Shown here in pieces: positions 18,713-27,787 of a stretch of DNA of 64,000 nucleotides. The position numbers were made by a program, and so were the translations under genes. The first letter of the stretch is position 1, and every line of letters begins with the position of its first letter. The notes below the pieces were generated by a model, which saw nothing but the letters and a program-made list of their open reading frames with translations, was not told the DNA's origin and made no database searches. The stretch is taken from positions 125,001-189,000 of the forward strand of contig NZ_JACIEB010000005.1 of NCBI RefSeq assembly GCF_014196635.1, in the 5' to 3' direction. The stretch is from Sphingobium fontiphilum (GTDB lineage Bacteria; Pseudomonadota; Alphaproteobacteria; Sphingomonadales; Sphingomonadaceae).

Positions 18713-21517
18713 TCAGAACTGGCCGCGCAGGGTGATGCCCCATGTGCGCGGCTCCGCCAGATAGGCGGAGATGAGCTGGTTCGCCATCGGCGCGCCGCCA
18801 GCGAACTGGCCAGTCGTCGATGTCGACGGGCTGCTCGACTGGAGCGGGCTGGAGAAGGCGACCTGGGTATAATCCTGGTTGAAGATATTCTGCCCCCACA
18901 GCTCGATCGCCCAGCGCTGATCCTTGCCGCGGATACCGACGCGGGCGTTGACCACGGCATAGCCGTCCTGCACCTTTTCGGGGAACAGGTCCGAACCTGT
19001 ATTATAATCGCCGGTCATGCGGCCATCGACATAGAAGAGAGCGGACAGGCCCGAAGACCCGATTTCCGGCGTCCAGGCGAAGCTGGCGGTGGTCACCACC
19101 TGCGGCGCGTTGGAGTTAATGGAGCCGGGCAGCAGGAACAGGGCCGGATCAAGCGGCACGCTGCCGTCGCCGCTGCCCACCAGCCGATTGGCGAATTTGG
19201 CGCGGGCATAGGTGAAGCCGCCCGACACCCGCACATTGCGCGCGGGCGATGCGGTCAGCTCCAGTTCCACGCCCTGGCTGATGAGGCCGGGGCCGACATC
19301 GCCGCTGGCGCAGGCGCGGGTCGCCGACAGAGCGCTGTCGCAACCATTGATATTCTGAACGATAAAGCTGGTGCCGTTGAAGGTGTTGAGCTGGAAATTG
19401 CTGAATTCCTGACGGAAGGCGGCGATGTTCGCGCTCCATTTGGGCTGGGTGTATTTCAGGCCCACTTCAAAGGCGTCGACGGTTTCCGCCGCGAACCGCA
19501 GGGATGCGACATCGGCATTGCTGCGCGGCGAGAATACGGAGGGGATGGCGTTGAGGCCGGTATTGCCAAGCTGGAAGCGATCGAGATTATAGCCGCCCGC
19601 CTTATAGCCGCGCGAATAGCTGCCATAGACGAGCAGGCTGTTGATCGGCTTCCACGACACCACCGCCGTGCCGGAAAATTCGCCGTCGCCAACCTTGTCG
19701 TTAAGGTCGAGCGCGTTGAGCGTGGTCGACCCGTTGCCAAGGCAGCCCAGCGTCAGGATGCCGCCCGCCAGCGCCGCGGCGCTGCCCAGTTGCGGGTTGG
19801 TGGCGAGGCCGGGCAGGGCGGAGGACTGCAACGCCGCGCAGGTCGCGTTATTGTTATTGAGGTCGGCGGAAAACCGCTTGCTTTCATGGGTGTAGCGCAG
19901 GCCCAGCGTGACATCGAGCGTGTCGGTGACATGCACGATATTATGGGTGAAGAGCGCCCAGTTCTTGCTGGTCTGATAATAGCGCGAGCCGACATCCCCC
20001 GTGCCCGACGGGATCGCCGCCAGCGCGGTCAGGCCATTGCCCAGCCCTGTGGAGATCGCCCCCGCCTGCGCCGCCGCGACGGGTGCGGGCAATCCGGCGC
20101 CCAGGAAGGCGGCGTTCAGCGCGGCGTTCAGCCTTGCCTGCGTCCCCGCGATCAGCGGCGCGGTGGCGAGGCCATTGCCGCAGGCGGCCAGTTGCGCCTG
20201 GGTGAAATTGCTGGTCGCGGCCGAACCCGCCATCAGGCGGCAGGCGGCGAAACGGCCATAATCGGCGCCGAAGCGGATATTATCCTGCAAGGTCAGCTTT
20301 TCATGGGCGAAATAGCCGCCCACCAGCCAGTCAAGCATATTGTTGAAGGCCGACCCCTGCACACGCAATTCCTGCGTGAAGGTGCGGAACTGGCGGAACG
20401 TGCCGGGATCGCGATAGAGCAGGTCGGCGGCATTATAGTCATAATCGCCATAGTCGCGGGATTTGTAATCGCGATAGGCGGTGATGCTGGTCAGCTTCGC
20501 GCCGCCCAGATCATAGTTGATCTCGCCCGAAACGCCCCAGTCGCGCAGCTTCGACACATAGTCGCGGCCCGGCGTGATCCGCAATTCGCGGTCATAGGGA
20601 TCGGCGGGGATCGGGCCAGCCTGTCCGGCCATGATCGCGGCGATGCGGTTGAAAGAAGCGGTCGTATAAGCGCCGGCGCCGTTGGGCAGCCGCTCGCGCG
20701 TTTCGATATAGGCCGCGCCGCAACAGCTTTCGTCGCGCTTGGTATAGTCGGCGATCAGGCGGATCGACAGCGCGTCGCTCGGCTCGAACAAGGTCTGGCC
20801 GCGCAGGAACAGGCGGTCGCGATCATTGGTATCGCCGACCTTTTCGCCTGCCGCATCGACAAGGTCGAAGAAGCCGTCGCGCCTGGACCAGACGCCGTCC
20901 AGGCTCATCGCGATGCTTTCGGAGAGCGGACCGGTCACACGGCCCGCCAGCCGCCAATAGTCATAATTGCCGTAGGTAACTTCCCCCTTGGCGCCAAAGG
21001 TGAATTCCGGCTTCTTGCTGACGATGTTGAGCAGGCCCGCAGAGGCGTTGCGGCCGAACAAGGTGCCCTGCGGACCGCGCAGCACCTCTACCCGCTCGAT
21101 CTCGCCCAGTTCGTTGAGGCCAGCGCCCGTGCGCGAACGATAGACGCCGTCGATGAACACCGCGACCGAGCTTTCGAGGCCCGGATTGTCGCCGACCGTG
21201 CCGATGCCGCGAATGCGGGCCGACCCGTTGGCTTCAGAGCCGGTGGACGACACCAGCAGCGAAGGCGCAAGCTGGTTGAGGGTGCGGATGTCGCTTGCGC
21301 CGCTATTCTGCATCGACTGGGCGGTCACCGCAGAGACCGCGATCGGCACGTCCGACAGCGGGCTGGCGCGGCGCGTGGCGGTGATGATGATGACGTCGTC
21401 TTCAGCCGGAGCCTGCTCTGCGCCCTGGGGCGCTGCGTCCTGCGCCATGGTGGGCGTCGCCGCTCCAGCCAGGATGAAAGCGCACACGGAAGCCAGCAAA
21501 ATCGGTTTGTTGGTCAT
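18713..21517 (-). CDS. TonB-dependent outer-membrane receptor
   Basis: A 934-residue receptor. Signal peptide MTNKPILLASVCAFILAGAATP(TMAQ), then a TonB-box region DDVIIITATRRASPLSDVP, then a plug with VEVLRGPQGTLFGRNASAGLLNIV. A long beta-barrel ends in WGITLRGQF with the terminal Phe used for outer-membrane insertion. It imports an unknown ligand powered by TonB-ExbBD. Sphingomonads use many such receptors for carbohydrates, aromatics and siderophores, and nothing nearby names the substrate. The ATG at 21517 is set by AGGAGAGG upstream. It separates the Lhr helicase gene and pdeM. Confidence 0.95.
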   Translation of the reverse strand: MTNKPILLASVCAFILAGAATPTMAQDAAPQGAEQAPAEDDVIIITATRRASPLSDVPIAVSAVTAQSMQNSGASDIRTLNQLAPSLLVSSTGSEANGSARIRGIGTVGDNPGLESSVAVFIDGVYRSRTGAGLNELGEIERVEVLRGPQGTLFGRNASAGLLNIVSKKPEFTFGAKGEVTYGNYDYWRLAGRVTGPLSESIAMSLDGVWSRRDGFFDLVDAAGEKVGDTNDRDRLFLRGQTLFEPSDALSIRLIADYTKRDESCCGAAYIETRERLPNGAGAYTTASFNRIAAIMAGQAGPIPADPYDRELRITPGRDYVSKLRDWGVSGEINYDLGGAKLTSITAYRDYKSRDYGDYDYNAADLLYRDPGTFRQFRTFTQELRVQGSAFNNMLDWLVGGYFAHEKLTLQDNIRFGADYGRFAACRLMAGSAATSNFTQAQLAACGNGLATAPLIAGTQARLNAALNAAFLGAGLPAPVAAAQAGAISTGLGNGLTALAAIPSGTGDVGSRYYQTSKNWALFTHNIVHVTDTLDVTLGLRYTHESKRFSADLNNNNATCAALQSSALPGLATNPQLGSAAALAGGILTLGCLGNGSTTLNALDLNDKVGDGEFSGTAVVSWKPINSLLVYGSYSRGYKAGGYNLDRFQLGNTGLNAIPSVFSPRSNADVASLRFAAETVDAFEVGLKYTQPKWSANIAAFRQEFSNFQLNTFNGTSFIVQNINGCDSALSATRACASGDVGPGLISQGVELELTASPARNVRVSGGFTYARAKFANRLVGSGDGSVPLDPALFLLPGSINSNAPQVVTTASFAWTPEIGSSGLSALFYVDGRMTGDYNTGSDLFPEKVQDGYAVVNARVGIRGKDQRWAIELWGQNIFNQDYTQVAFSSPLQSSSPSTSTTGQFAGGAPMANQLISAYLAEPRTWGITLRGQF

Positions 21518-21666
21518 GGACTGTCCTCTCCTGCCGCGTGATATTTTTTCACGTCGGTCTAGCGATGCATGTTTATGATGCCACACCCGCGAAATGGCAA
21601 GAGAAGCTAGGAAATCTGCGGAACAGAGCATGGCGACGACCCCCCTTTTTGTCGCGCTGTGCTAAA

Positions 21667-22365
21667 TCAGCAACTCTTAAATTGCCGTTTCCGTAACGTC
21701 TCCTGCTGGAGAGGAAATTGCAAGAGTTTCTCGCCGGCGACCACCAAAGCGCGCGCATCCGGGCCGACGGCGGCGGCGATGGCCGTATCGGCGGCATCCA
21801 GCCCCCCGGTCATGGCGCCAAAAGCGGGCAGAATCAGCTTGCTCCGCCCCCGCACGAAACAGCGTCGCGCCACCGGGCGTCCCCGCACCGACAGCCGAAA
21901 TTTGGGATGGAAATGCCCTGAAATTTCGGGCCTGGCGTCGTCCGCCCGCGCCTCGTGGCGCAATTGGATGCCATCGACCAGCATTGCTTCGACCGCCATG
22001 CCGCCGGGCAGGCCGCCCGCCAGCATGGCGTCGTGATTGCCCGAAATCCAAGTCCAATCGACCCGCTTCATCAGCGCGGCCAACCCTTCGCGCACGGGCC
22101 GCGCCAGTCGTTCGGCCGCACCGGAGTCGTGAAAGGCGTCGCCCAGCGAAAAAACCGCACGCGCGCCCGTCCGCTCGATCAACCCGATCAACGCATCCAG
22201 CGTCGCCTGGCTATCATGCGGCGGCAGGAACTGGCCGAAGCGCGCATACCAGCTCGCCTTTTCGAAATGCAGGTCGGCGACCAGCAAAGCCCGCCGCGCT
22301 GGCCAGTAGAGCGCCGCTTCGGACAGCGCCAGAAAGGATTGATCCGCGAACGAAAGGGGAACCAT
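21667..22365 (-). CDS. pdeM: Ligase-associated metallophosphoesterase PdeM
   Basis: A 232-residue calcineurin-like phosphoesterase. Metal-binding motifs appear in order: LLVADLHFEK (DxH), VFSLGDAFHDSG (GD), WISGNHDA (GNHD) and ISGHFHPKF (GHxH). This set and length match the PdeM family linked to Lhr helicase and DNA ligase in DNA repair. AGGGGAAG precedes the ATG at 22365. It is divergent from trhO. The C-terminal tail QETLRKRQFKSC lies in somewhat AT-richer DNA. Assignment is firm for the family, inferred for the repair role. Confidence 0.88.
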   Translation of the reverse strand: MVPLSFADQSFLALSEAALYWPARRALLVADLHFEKASWYARFGQFLPPHDSQATLDALIGLIERTGARAVFSLGDAFHDSGAAERLARPVREGLAALMKRVDWTWISGNHDAMLAGGLPGGMAVEAMLVDGIQLRHEARADDARPEISGHFHPKFRLSVRGRPVARRCFVRGRSKLILPAFGAMTGGLDAADTAIAAAVGPDARALVVAGEKLLQFPLQQETLRKRQFKSC

Positions 22366-22430
22366 GGCTTCCCCTATGGGCGCGACGCCCGACGCTGGCA
22401 AGAGTGCGCCGGGGGGCGTATAGGCGCGCC

Positions 22431-23285
22431 ATGACGCTCCCGGACCAGACCACCGACCTGACCATCGCCGCGCTTTACTGCTTCGCCGCGTTCGACGCGC
22501 CGGAGGATGTCGCCGAGCGATTGCGCGCCCGATGCGACGATCTGGCGATCAAAGGCACGCTGATCCTTGCCAGCGAAGGGATCAATGGCACGGTCGCGGG
22601 ATCGGCGGCGGGCATCGACGCACTGATTGCGGCGATCCGCGCGCTGCCGGGATGCGCCGACATGGACGTCAAATATGCCCATGCGCCCACCATGCCCTTT
22701 GGCCGGATGAAGGTGAAGGTGAAGGCGGAGATCGTCACATTGGGCGCGGGCGATCTCGATCCCGCAAGGCGCGCCGGGTTTCACGTGGAACCATCGGAAT
22801 GGAACGCGCTGATCGCCGATCCCGATGTGGTGGTGATCGACACCCGTAATGACTATGAGGTTGCGATCGGCAGTTTCGAGCGCGCGCTCGACCCCGGCAC
22901 GCGCCGCTTTCGCGACTTTCCCGCCTGGTTCGACGCACAGGCGGAACAATGGACGGCGCAGGGGCGGCGGCCTAAGATCGCCATGTTCTGCACCGGCGGC
23001 ATACGCTGCGAAAAATCGACCGCCCTGGTCAAGGCGCGCGGTTTCGAACAGGTCTATCACCTGAAAGGCGGCATATTGCGCTATCTGGAGGACATGCCGC
23101 CAGCCGACAGCCTGTGGCGCGGCGATTGCTTCGTGTTTGACGAAAGGGTCGCGGTCACCCACGGGCTGGCCCCGGGCCGCCATCGCATGTGCGCGGGCTG
23201 CGGCCATCCCTATGCCGTGGACGGGCCGCATCAATGCGCCGCCGGTCAGGACGGCGGCGGCGCCCCCGGCACGGCGACCAGTTGA
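22431..23285 (+). CDS. trhO: tRNA uridine 5-hydroxylase, rhodanese family (TrhO/YceA)
   Basis: A 284-residue protein. An N-terminal acylphosphatase-like region (ASEGINGTVAGS, VKYAHAPTMPFGRMKVKVK) is followed by a rhodanese domain with catalytic Cys in MFCTGGIRCEKSTAL and the preceding VVIDTRNDYEVAIGSF. A Cys-rich C-terminus (CAGCGHPYAVDGPHQC) completes it. TrhO hydroxylates U34 of certain tRNAs independently of prephenate. A parS-like site lies in the codons for FHVEP at 22777-22792. The 3' end overlaps the convergent protease gene by 40 bases. Confidence 0.93.
   Translation: MTLPDQTTDLTIAALYCFAAFDAPEDVAERLRARCDDLAIKGTLILASEGINGTVAGSAAGIDALIAAIRALPGCADMDVKYAHAPTMPFGRMKVKVKAEIVTLGAGDLDPARRAGFHVEPSEWNALIADPDVVVIDTRNDYEVAIGSFERALDPGTRRFRDFPAWFDAQAEQWTAQGRRPKIAMFCTGGIRCEKSTALVKARGFEQVYHLKGGILRYLEDMPPADSLWRGDCFVFDERVAVTHGLAPGRHRMCAGCGHPYAVDGPHQCAAGQDGGGAPGTATS
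22777..22792. promoter_or_regulatory. parS-like ParB binding site inside trhO
   Basis: GGTTTCACGTGGAACC contains the 14-base core GTTNCACGTGNAAC of the parS consensus without mismatch; only the outer T/A pair differs. It lies within coding sequence, about 7.4 kb from the next parS and 10.7 kb from parB. Confidence 0.7.
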
Positions 23286-24232
23286 ACATCGCCGCGCGCG
23301 CCCTGATCGGGCAGCAGGAAATCGACCCTGCCCCGCCCGAAATCAATCGCCACCCGGTCGAATACGCGCAGCGCGCTGATGCCCAGCAGCAGGGCGGGTT
23401 TGTCGTCCAGTTTCAGCTCCTTGAACGGGCGTGCGTCGGCAAACAGCACCGGCAGATCGCGCAGGGTGACGCTCCCCATGCGCATCTTGCGGATACGCCC
23501 GACAAGGCCGTGCAAGGGATCGCCGGTCACGCTGGTCAAGGTCGCCGGGATGAGGGTGGGGGCCCGGCCGCGCTTCGTCAACTTTTCGAACAGCGCCATG
23601 TTGCCGACACTGAAATCGGTGCCGGTGTCCAGAATGATGTTGACGCTCATCCCCTCCACCTGGGAATTGAGCAGGATCAACTGGCCGTTGCGTCGTCTCG
23701 CTTCGACCACGATCGTGTCGGGATCATTGTAGATCTGCTTGCGGCTGGAGCTGATCGTCATCCGTCCGACCCGGAAATCCATCAACAAACGCTTGGATTG
23801 AAGCCCGTCCAGACCCAGCAGCCCCGGCGCCCCCAGATGCTCCTCATCCAGAACCGGCGCCTGAATATCCTTGATGGGCCCCGCGCCAAAGGCGATGGGC
23901 GGCAACTCGACGCTGTCCACCTGCGCCCTGCCCGCCATGGACAGCACCGTCACCGTCTGATTGGGGCGCAAGGTCAGCCGGTCGACCAGCGCACGGGATA
24001 CAACCGTGCGCTGCGAGCCGGTGTCGATGATGAAATGCCAGGGGCCATGATCGCCGATCTGCACGGGGATGGTCACCCGCTGCTGCGCCGGCGGGCCAGT
24101 GCGAACGACCGAAGCGGCTTCCTCTTCGTCATGAACAGCGGCATCGACCTGCCCGGCCTGCGCCATGGGCTGGGCGGAGGCGGTCGCAGCCCCCGCCAGA
24201 AGGGCTGTCAGCAAGGTTCCGACCCAACGCAT
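23246..24232 (-). CDS. Exported retropepsin-like aspartic protease
   Basis: A 328-residue protein with a signal peptide (MRWVGTLLTALLAGAATASAQ). Two aspartyl protease half-domains are joined in one chain: FIIDTGSQRTVVS with LLGLDGLQ in the first, IILDTGTDFSVGN with LLLGISALR in the second. Each half keeps a DTG/hydrophobic-Gly pair, so a single polypeptide could form one active site. The protein is probably periplasmic; targets unknown. GGGAGGTG precedes the ATG at 24232. The 3' end overlaps trhO by 40 bases on the opposite strand. Confidence 0.85.
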   Translation of the reverse strand: MRWVGTLLTALLAGAATASAQPMAQAGQVDAAVHDEEEAASVVRTGPPAQQRVTIPVQIGDHGPWHFIIDTGSQRTVVSRALVDRLTLRPNQTVTVLSMAGRAQVDSVELPPIAFGAGPIKDIQAPVLDEEHLGAPGLLGLDGLQSKRLLMDFRVGRMTISSSRKQIYNDPDTIVVEARRRNGQLILLNSQVEGMSVNIILDTGTDFSVGNMALFEKLTKRGRAPTLIPATLTSVTGDPLHGLVGRIRKMRMGSVTLRDLPVLFADARPFKELKLDDKPALLLGISALRVFDRVAIDFGRGRVDFLLPDQGARGDVQLVAVPGAPPPS

Positions 24233-24333
24233 GGCGCACCTCCCCAAATATCGCTTTGGCGGCGTTCATAGCATGAACCGACCTATGCGGTCCATCGCGG
24301 GGCGCGCGCGCCACGGCGGATCGGGAACGCCGC

Positions 24334-24362
24334 CTTGACTTGCCATCATCCTGCGTTATGGG
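24334..24362 (+). promoter_or_regulatory. Possible housekeeping promoter for rho
   Basis: CTTGAC at 24334-24339 matches the alphaproteobacterial -35 element. A TATGGG with only partial -10 likeness follows 17 bases later. Transcription from here would give a leader of roughly 90 bases before the rho ATG. The match is moderate and no experiment supports it. Confidence 0.35.
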
Positions 24363-24461
24363 GAAATCCTTCCCCTTGCCGCCCGGCGCGGGACTTTCCT
24401 TTTCCTTCGACGCCCGGGCCACAATCCCCTATTGTCATTCCTACCCACCGGACACGCACCC

Positions 24462-25718
24462 ATGCATCTCAAGGACCTCAAGAAAAAAGCGCCCGCCGAC
24501 CTCGTCACCATGGCCGAAGAGCTGGGTGTGGAAGGCGCATCGACCCTGCGCAAACAGGATCTGATGTTCGCGATCCTGAAGGCCGAGGCTGAAAATGGCG
24601 AGCAGATCATGGGTGAGGGCACGATAGAGGTGCTGCCCGACGGCTTTGGCTTCCTGCGCAGCCCGCAAGCCAATTATCTGGCTGGTCCCGACGATATTTA
24701 TGTGTCGCCCAATCAGGTCCGCAAATTCGGCCTGCGCACCGGCGATACGGTGGAAGGCGAAATTCGCGCGCCCAAGGACGGCGAACGCTATTTCGCGCTG
24801 ACCAAGCTGATTTCCGTCAATTTCGATGATCCCGACGTGGTGCGCCATCGCGTCAATTTCGACAATCTGACGCCGCTCTATCCCGATGAGAAGCTGAGCC
24901 TCGACACGCTTGACCCGACCGTCAAGGACAAGTCGGCCCGCGTCATCGACATCATCTCGCCGCAGGGCAAGGGCCAGCGCACGCTGATCGTCGCGCCGCC
25001 CCGCGTCGGCAAGACGGTGATGCTTCAGAACATCGCCAAGGCCATTACCGACAATCATCCCGAAGTCTTCCTCCTGGTGCTGCTGATCGACGAGCGGCCG
25101 GAGGAAGTCACCGACATGCAGCGCAGCGTGAAGGGCGAGGTCGTGTCCTCCACCTTCGACGAACCCGCCACCCGTCACGTCCAGGTCGCCGAAATGGTGA
25201 TCGAGAAGGCCAAGCGGCTGGTCGAGCACAAGAAGGATGTCGTCATCCTGCTCGACTCCATCACCCGCCTCGGCCGCGCCTACAACACCGTGGTGCCTTC
25301 GTCGGGCAAGGTGCTGACCGGCGGCGTCGACGCCAATGCGCTCCAGCGGCCCAAGCGATTCTTCGGCGCGGCGCGCAATATTGAAGAGGGCGGTTCGCTG
25401 TCCATCATCGCCACCGCGCTGATCGACACCGGCAGCCGCATGGACGAAGTCATCTTCGAAGAGTTCAAGGGCACCGGAAACTCGGAAATCGTGCTCGACC
25501 GCAAGGTCGCGGACAAGCGCATCTTCCCGGCGCTGGATGTCGGCAAGTCGGGCACCCGCAAGGAAGAATTGCTGGTCGACAAGGCCAAGCTGTCCAAGAT
25601 GTGGGTGCTGCGTCGCATCCTGATGCAAATGGGCACCATCGACGCGATGGAATTCCTGCTCGACAAGATGAAGGATTCCAAGACCAACGAGGACTTCTTC
25701 GATTCGATGAATCAATAA
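24462..25718 (+). CDS. rho: Transcription termination factor Rho
   Basis: A 418-residue hexameric RNA-dependent ATPase/helicase that ends transcription at unstructured C-rich RNA. It has an N-terminal Rho-N helical part ([20 protein letters not shown]) and an RNA-binding cold-shock-like domain ([20 protein letters not shown]). The ATPase core carries Walker [12 protein letters not shown], Walker B-region [17 protein letters not shown] and the Q/R loops. Length is normal. The ATG at 24462 begins the conserved MHLKDLKKK. An ABM gene follows after 7 bases. Confidence 0.97.
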   Translation: MHLKDLKKKAPADLVTMAEELGVEGASTLRKQDLMFAILKAEAENGEQIMGEGTIEVLPDGFGFLRSPQANYLAGPDDIYVSPNQVRKFGLRTGDTVEGEIRAPKDGERYFALTKLISVNFDDPDVVRHRVNFDNLTPLYPDEKLSLDTLDPTVKDKSARVIDIISPQGKGQRTLIVAPPRVGKTVMLQNIAKAITDNHPEVFLLVLLIDERPEEVTDMQRSVKGEVVSSTFDEPATRHVQVAEMVIEKAKRLVEHKKDVVILLDSITRLGRAYNTVVPSSGKVLTGGVDANALQRPKRFFGAARNIEEGGSLSIIATALIDTGSRMDEVIFEEFKGTGNSEIVLDRKVADKRIFPALDVGKSGTRKEELLVDKAKLSKMWVLRRILMQMGTIDAMEFLLDKMKDSKTNEDFFDSMNQ

Positions 25719-25725
25719 GGGCGCC

Positions 25726-26016
25726 ATGGTCCTGGAACAGGCGCTGCTGCATGTCCGTGACGGGCAGGACGCCGCCTTTCGCGCCGCCATGGAACAGACC
25801 CGGCCGCTGATCGCGGCGTCGCCCGGTTTTCTGGGAATGGAATTGCGCCCGGCGATCGAGGAACCGGGCGTCTATCTGTTGCTTGTGCAATGGGCGTCGA
25901 TTGCCGATCATCGTGATGGATTTCGGCGGTCGGATCGCTATCAACAGTGGCGCGCCTTGCTGCACGGTTTTTATGATCCGATGCCGCATGTTCGCTATTT
26001 CGGAGACCCGCTTTGA
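25726..26016 (+). CDS. ABM-fold (antibiotic biosynthesis monooxygenase-like) protein
   Basis: A 96-residue protein with the ABM pattern: MVLEQALLHVRDGQDAAF, ASPGFLGMELRPAIEEPGVYLLLVQW and a C-terminal FYDPMPHVRYF. The DPxPxVxHF-like ending is typical of this small dimeric family. Reaction unknown. It follows rho by 7 bases and overlaps the TerC start by four bases (TTGA), so it is probably co-transcribed with both. A second ABM gene at 13.3-13.7 kb is only distantly similar by eye. Confidence 0.75.
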   Translation: MVLEQALLHVRDGQDAAFRAAMEQTRPLIAASPGFLGMELRPAIEEPGVYLLLVQWASIADHRDGFRRSDRYQQWRALLHGFYDPMPHVRYFGDPL

Positions 26017-26735
26017 TCGACCTGTTCACCGCCGCTGCGGCCGCAACCCAGGGACTTGGCTCGCCTGCCGAGATCTGGGGCCATATCGTCAATGATTTCA
26101 GCAATATAGGATCACCATCCGCACTGGCGGCCTTTGGCCAGGTGCTGATGATCGACGTGCTGCTGGCGGGCGACAACGCCATCGTCGTCGGCGCGCTGGC
26201 CGCCGGGCTGCCTGCGGCGCAGCGCAAGAAGGTCATCCTGATCGGCATCATCGCGGCGCTGGTGTTGCGCATCGGCTTTGCGCTGGTGGTCAGCCAGTTG
26301 ATGCAGATTGTCGGCCTGATCCTGGCGGGTGGTCTGCTGTTGCTGTGGGTCAGCTGGAAAATGTGGCGCGAGCTTCATCCGGCGCGTGGTGGCGATACGC
26401 CAGACGATCCGAGCGATGATGATATTTCCGGCCTGCGCCCGGCGAAAAGCTTCGCCGCCGCCGCCTGGGCCGTGGCCGTGGCGGACGTATCCATGAGCCT
26501 GGACAATGTGCTCGCGGTGGCAGGGGCGGCGCGCGATCACCCCGGCATCCTGATTATCGGCCTGATCCTGTCGGTCGCGCTGATGGGCATCGCCGCCAAT
26601 ATCATCGCCAAATATATCGAACGCTTCCGCTGGATCGCCTATCTGGGCCTGGCCGTCATCGTCTATGTCGCGGTCAAGATGATCTACGAGGGCGTTGTCG
26701 ACCATAATGTCGGAATTTTGACGCTGTTCGTTTGA
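26013..26735 (+). CDS. TerC/YjbE family integral membrane protein
   Basis: A 240-residue polytopic membrane protein with about seven helices. The two conserved acidic motifs of the TerC family are LMIDVLLAGDNAIVVGALA in the first half and VADVSMSLDNVLAVAG in the second. Related proteins export manganese or act with exoenzyme maturation, so a metal-efflux role is plausible but inferred. Start TTG at 26013 with GGAGA six bases upstream. A bidirectional terminator follows. Confidence 0.88.
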   Translation: MIDLFTAAAAATQGLGSPAEIWGHIVNDFSNIGSPSALAAFGQVLMIDVLLAGDNAIVVGALAAGLPAAQRKKVILIGIIAALVLRIGFALVVSQLMQIVGLILAGGLLLLWVSWKMWRELHPARGGDTPDDPSDDDISGLRPAKSFAAAAWAVAVADVSMSLDNVLAVAGAARDHPGILIIGLILSVALMGIAANIIAKYIERFRWIAYLGLAVIVYVAVKMIYEGVVDHNVGILTLFV

Positions 26736-26758
26736 CCCGAGCGCGTTTGAAAGGACGA

Positions 26759-26796
26759 AAAAATGGGCGGGGCCAATTGGCTCCGCGCATTTTTGA
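26759..26796. terminator. Bidirectional terminator between terC-like and qor-like genes
   Basis: AAAAATGGGCGGGGCC, a four-base loop and GGCTCCGCGCATTTTT pair almost completely, with A-run and T-run at either end. The hairpin lies between convergent genes and can serve both strands. Confidence 0.85.
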
Positions 26797-26821
26797 TGCG
26801 TCGCGAAGACGGCGTGCGGGT

Positions 26822-27787
26822 TCAGGGTAGCAAAATGGTCGATCCCGTGGTCGCCCGCGACTCCAGCGCGCGATGCGCATCAGCGGCATCCGCCAAGGCA
26901 AAACGCTGGCCGATCGCGGCCTTCACAACGCCGCGCTGCATATGGTCGAACAGCCTTTGAGCGGTATGGGTCAGTTCCGATGGCGTCGCAATATAGTCGA
27001 ACAGGGTAGGGCGGGTTACGTAGAGCGAACCGCCCCGGCTAAGTTCCAGCAGGCTGACCGGCGGCACCGCCCCCGATGCATTGCCGAAACTGACCATCAA
27101 CCCGCGCCGCTTCAGGCAGGCGAGCGAGGCGCTCCAGCTGTCCTTGCCGACGCCGTCATAGACGACATCGACGCCCCTGCCCCCGGTCAGCGCCCGCACC
27201 TGTTCGGGCAGGGCGTCGAAAGCGCCGGTCAGGCGGTGATCCGCATCGACGCCGGCGGCCTTTGCGGCCGTGCCCGCATGAGCGATCACGACCACGCCCT
27301 TGTCCCGCAGCCATGGCGCCAACACCGATCCGACGCCCCCGGCCGCCGCATGGACCAGCGCGACCTGCCCCGCTTCCAGAGCGACGCTGTCTTCGGCCAG
27401 ATAGCAGGCGGTCATGCCTTTCAACATCATGGCCGCGGCCTCATCGCACCCGATGGCGTCGGGAATGCGCACGAGTTGACCGGCCGGCACAATCCGGTGG
27501 CTGGCATAGCTGCCCTGCCCACTGACGCAGCCGACCTTGTCGCCGACGCTGAAATCGGTCACCCCTTCGCCCACGGCGACGACATGGCCTGCCCCTTCCG
27601 ATCCCAATGTCAACGGCAGATCGGCGGGATAGAGCCCGGATCGATAATAGGTGTCGATGAAGTTGAGCCCGACGGCCTCCTGCGCGATCAGCACTTCGCC
27701 CGGCCCCGGTGGGCCGGGATCGAAGGCTTCGCGCTCGATCACCTCCGGCCCGCCATGGCGGCGGGCGATCATGCGCCAGGCATGCAT
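26822..27787 (-). CDS. Quinone oxidoreductase, zinc-free MDR family
   Basis: A 321-residue medium-chain dehydrogenase/reductase. GroES-like N-terminus with NFIDTYYRSGLYP and LTLGSEGAGHVVAVGEGV, then a nucleotide-binding fold with VHAAAGGVGSVLAPW (AAxGGVG), the mark of the QOR subgroup. Cysteine zinc ligands of alcohol dehydrogenases are absent. It probably reduces quinones or enones with NADPH. The ATG at 27787 shares a base with the stop of the dienelactone hydrolase gene (TGATG), so the pair is one operon. Confidence 0.9.
   Translation of the reverse strand: MHAWRMIARRHGGPEVIEREAFDPGPPGPGEVLIAQEAVGLNFIDTYYRSGLYPADLPLTLGSEGAGHVVAVGEGVTDFSVGDKVGCVSGQGSYASHRIVPAGQLVRIPDAIGCDEAAAMMLKGMTACYLAEDSVALEAGQVALVHAAAGGVGSVLAPWLRDKGVVVIAHAGTAAKAAGVDADHRLTGAFDALPEQVRALTGGRGVDVVYDGVGKDSWSASLACLKRRGLMVSFGNASGAVPPVSLLELSRGGSLYVTRPTLFDYIATPSELTHTAQRLFDHMQRGVVKAAIGQRFALADAADAHRALESRATTGSTILLP

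Noticed and set aside
18668..21541. A 957-residue open frame on the plus strand opposite the TonB receptor
   Set aside because: It mirrors the receptor gene codon by codon in high-GC DNA and has no recognisable domain; the receptor on the minus strand has all expected motifs.
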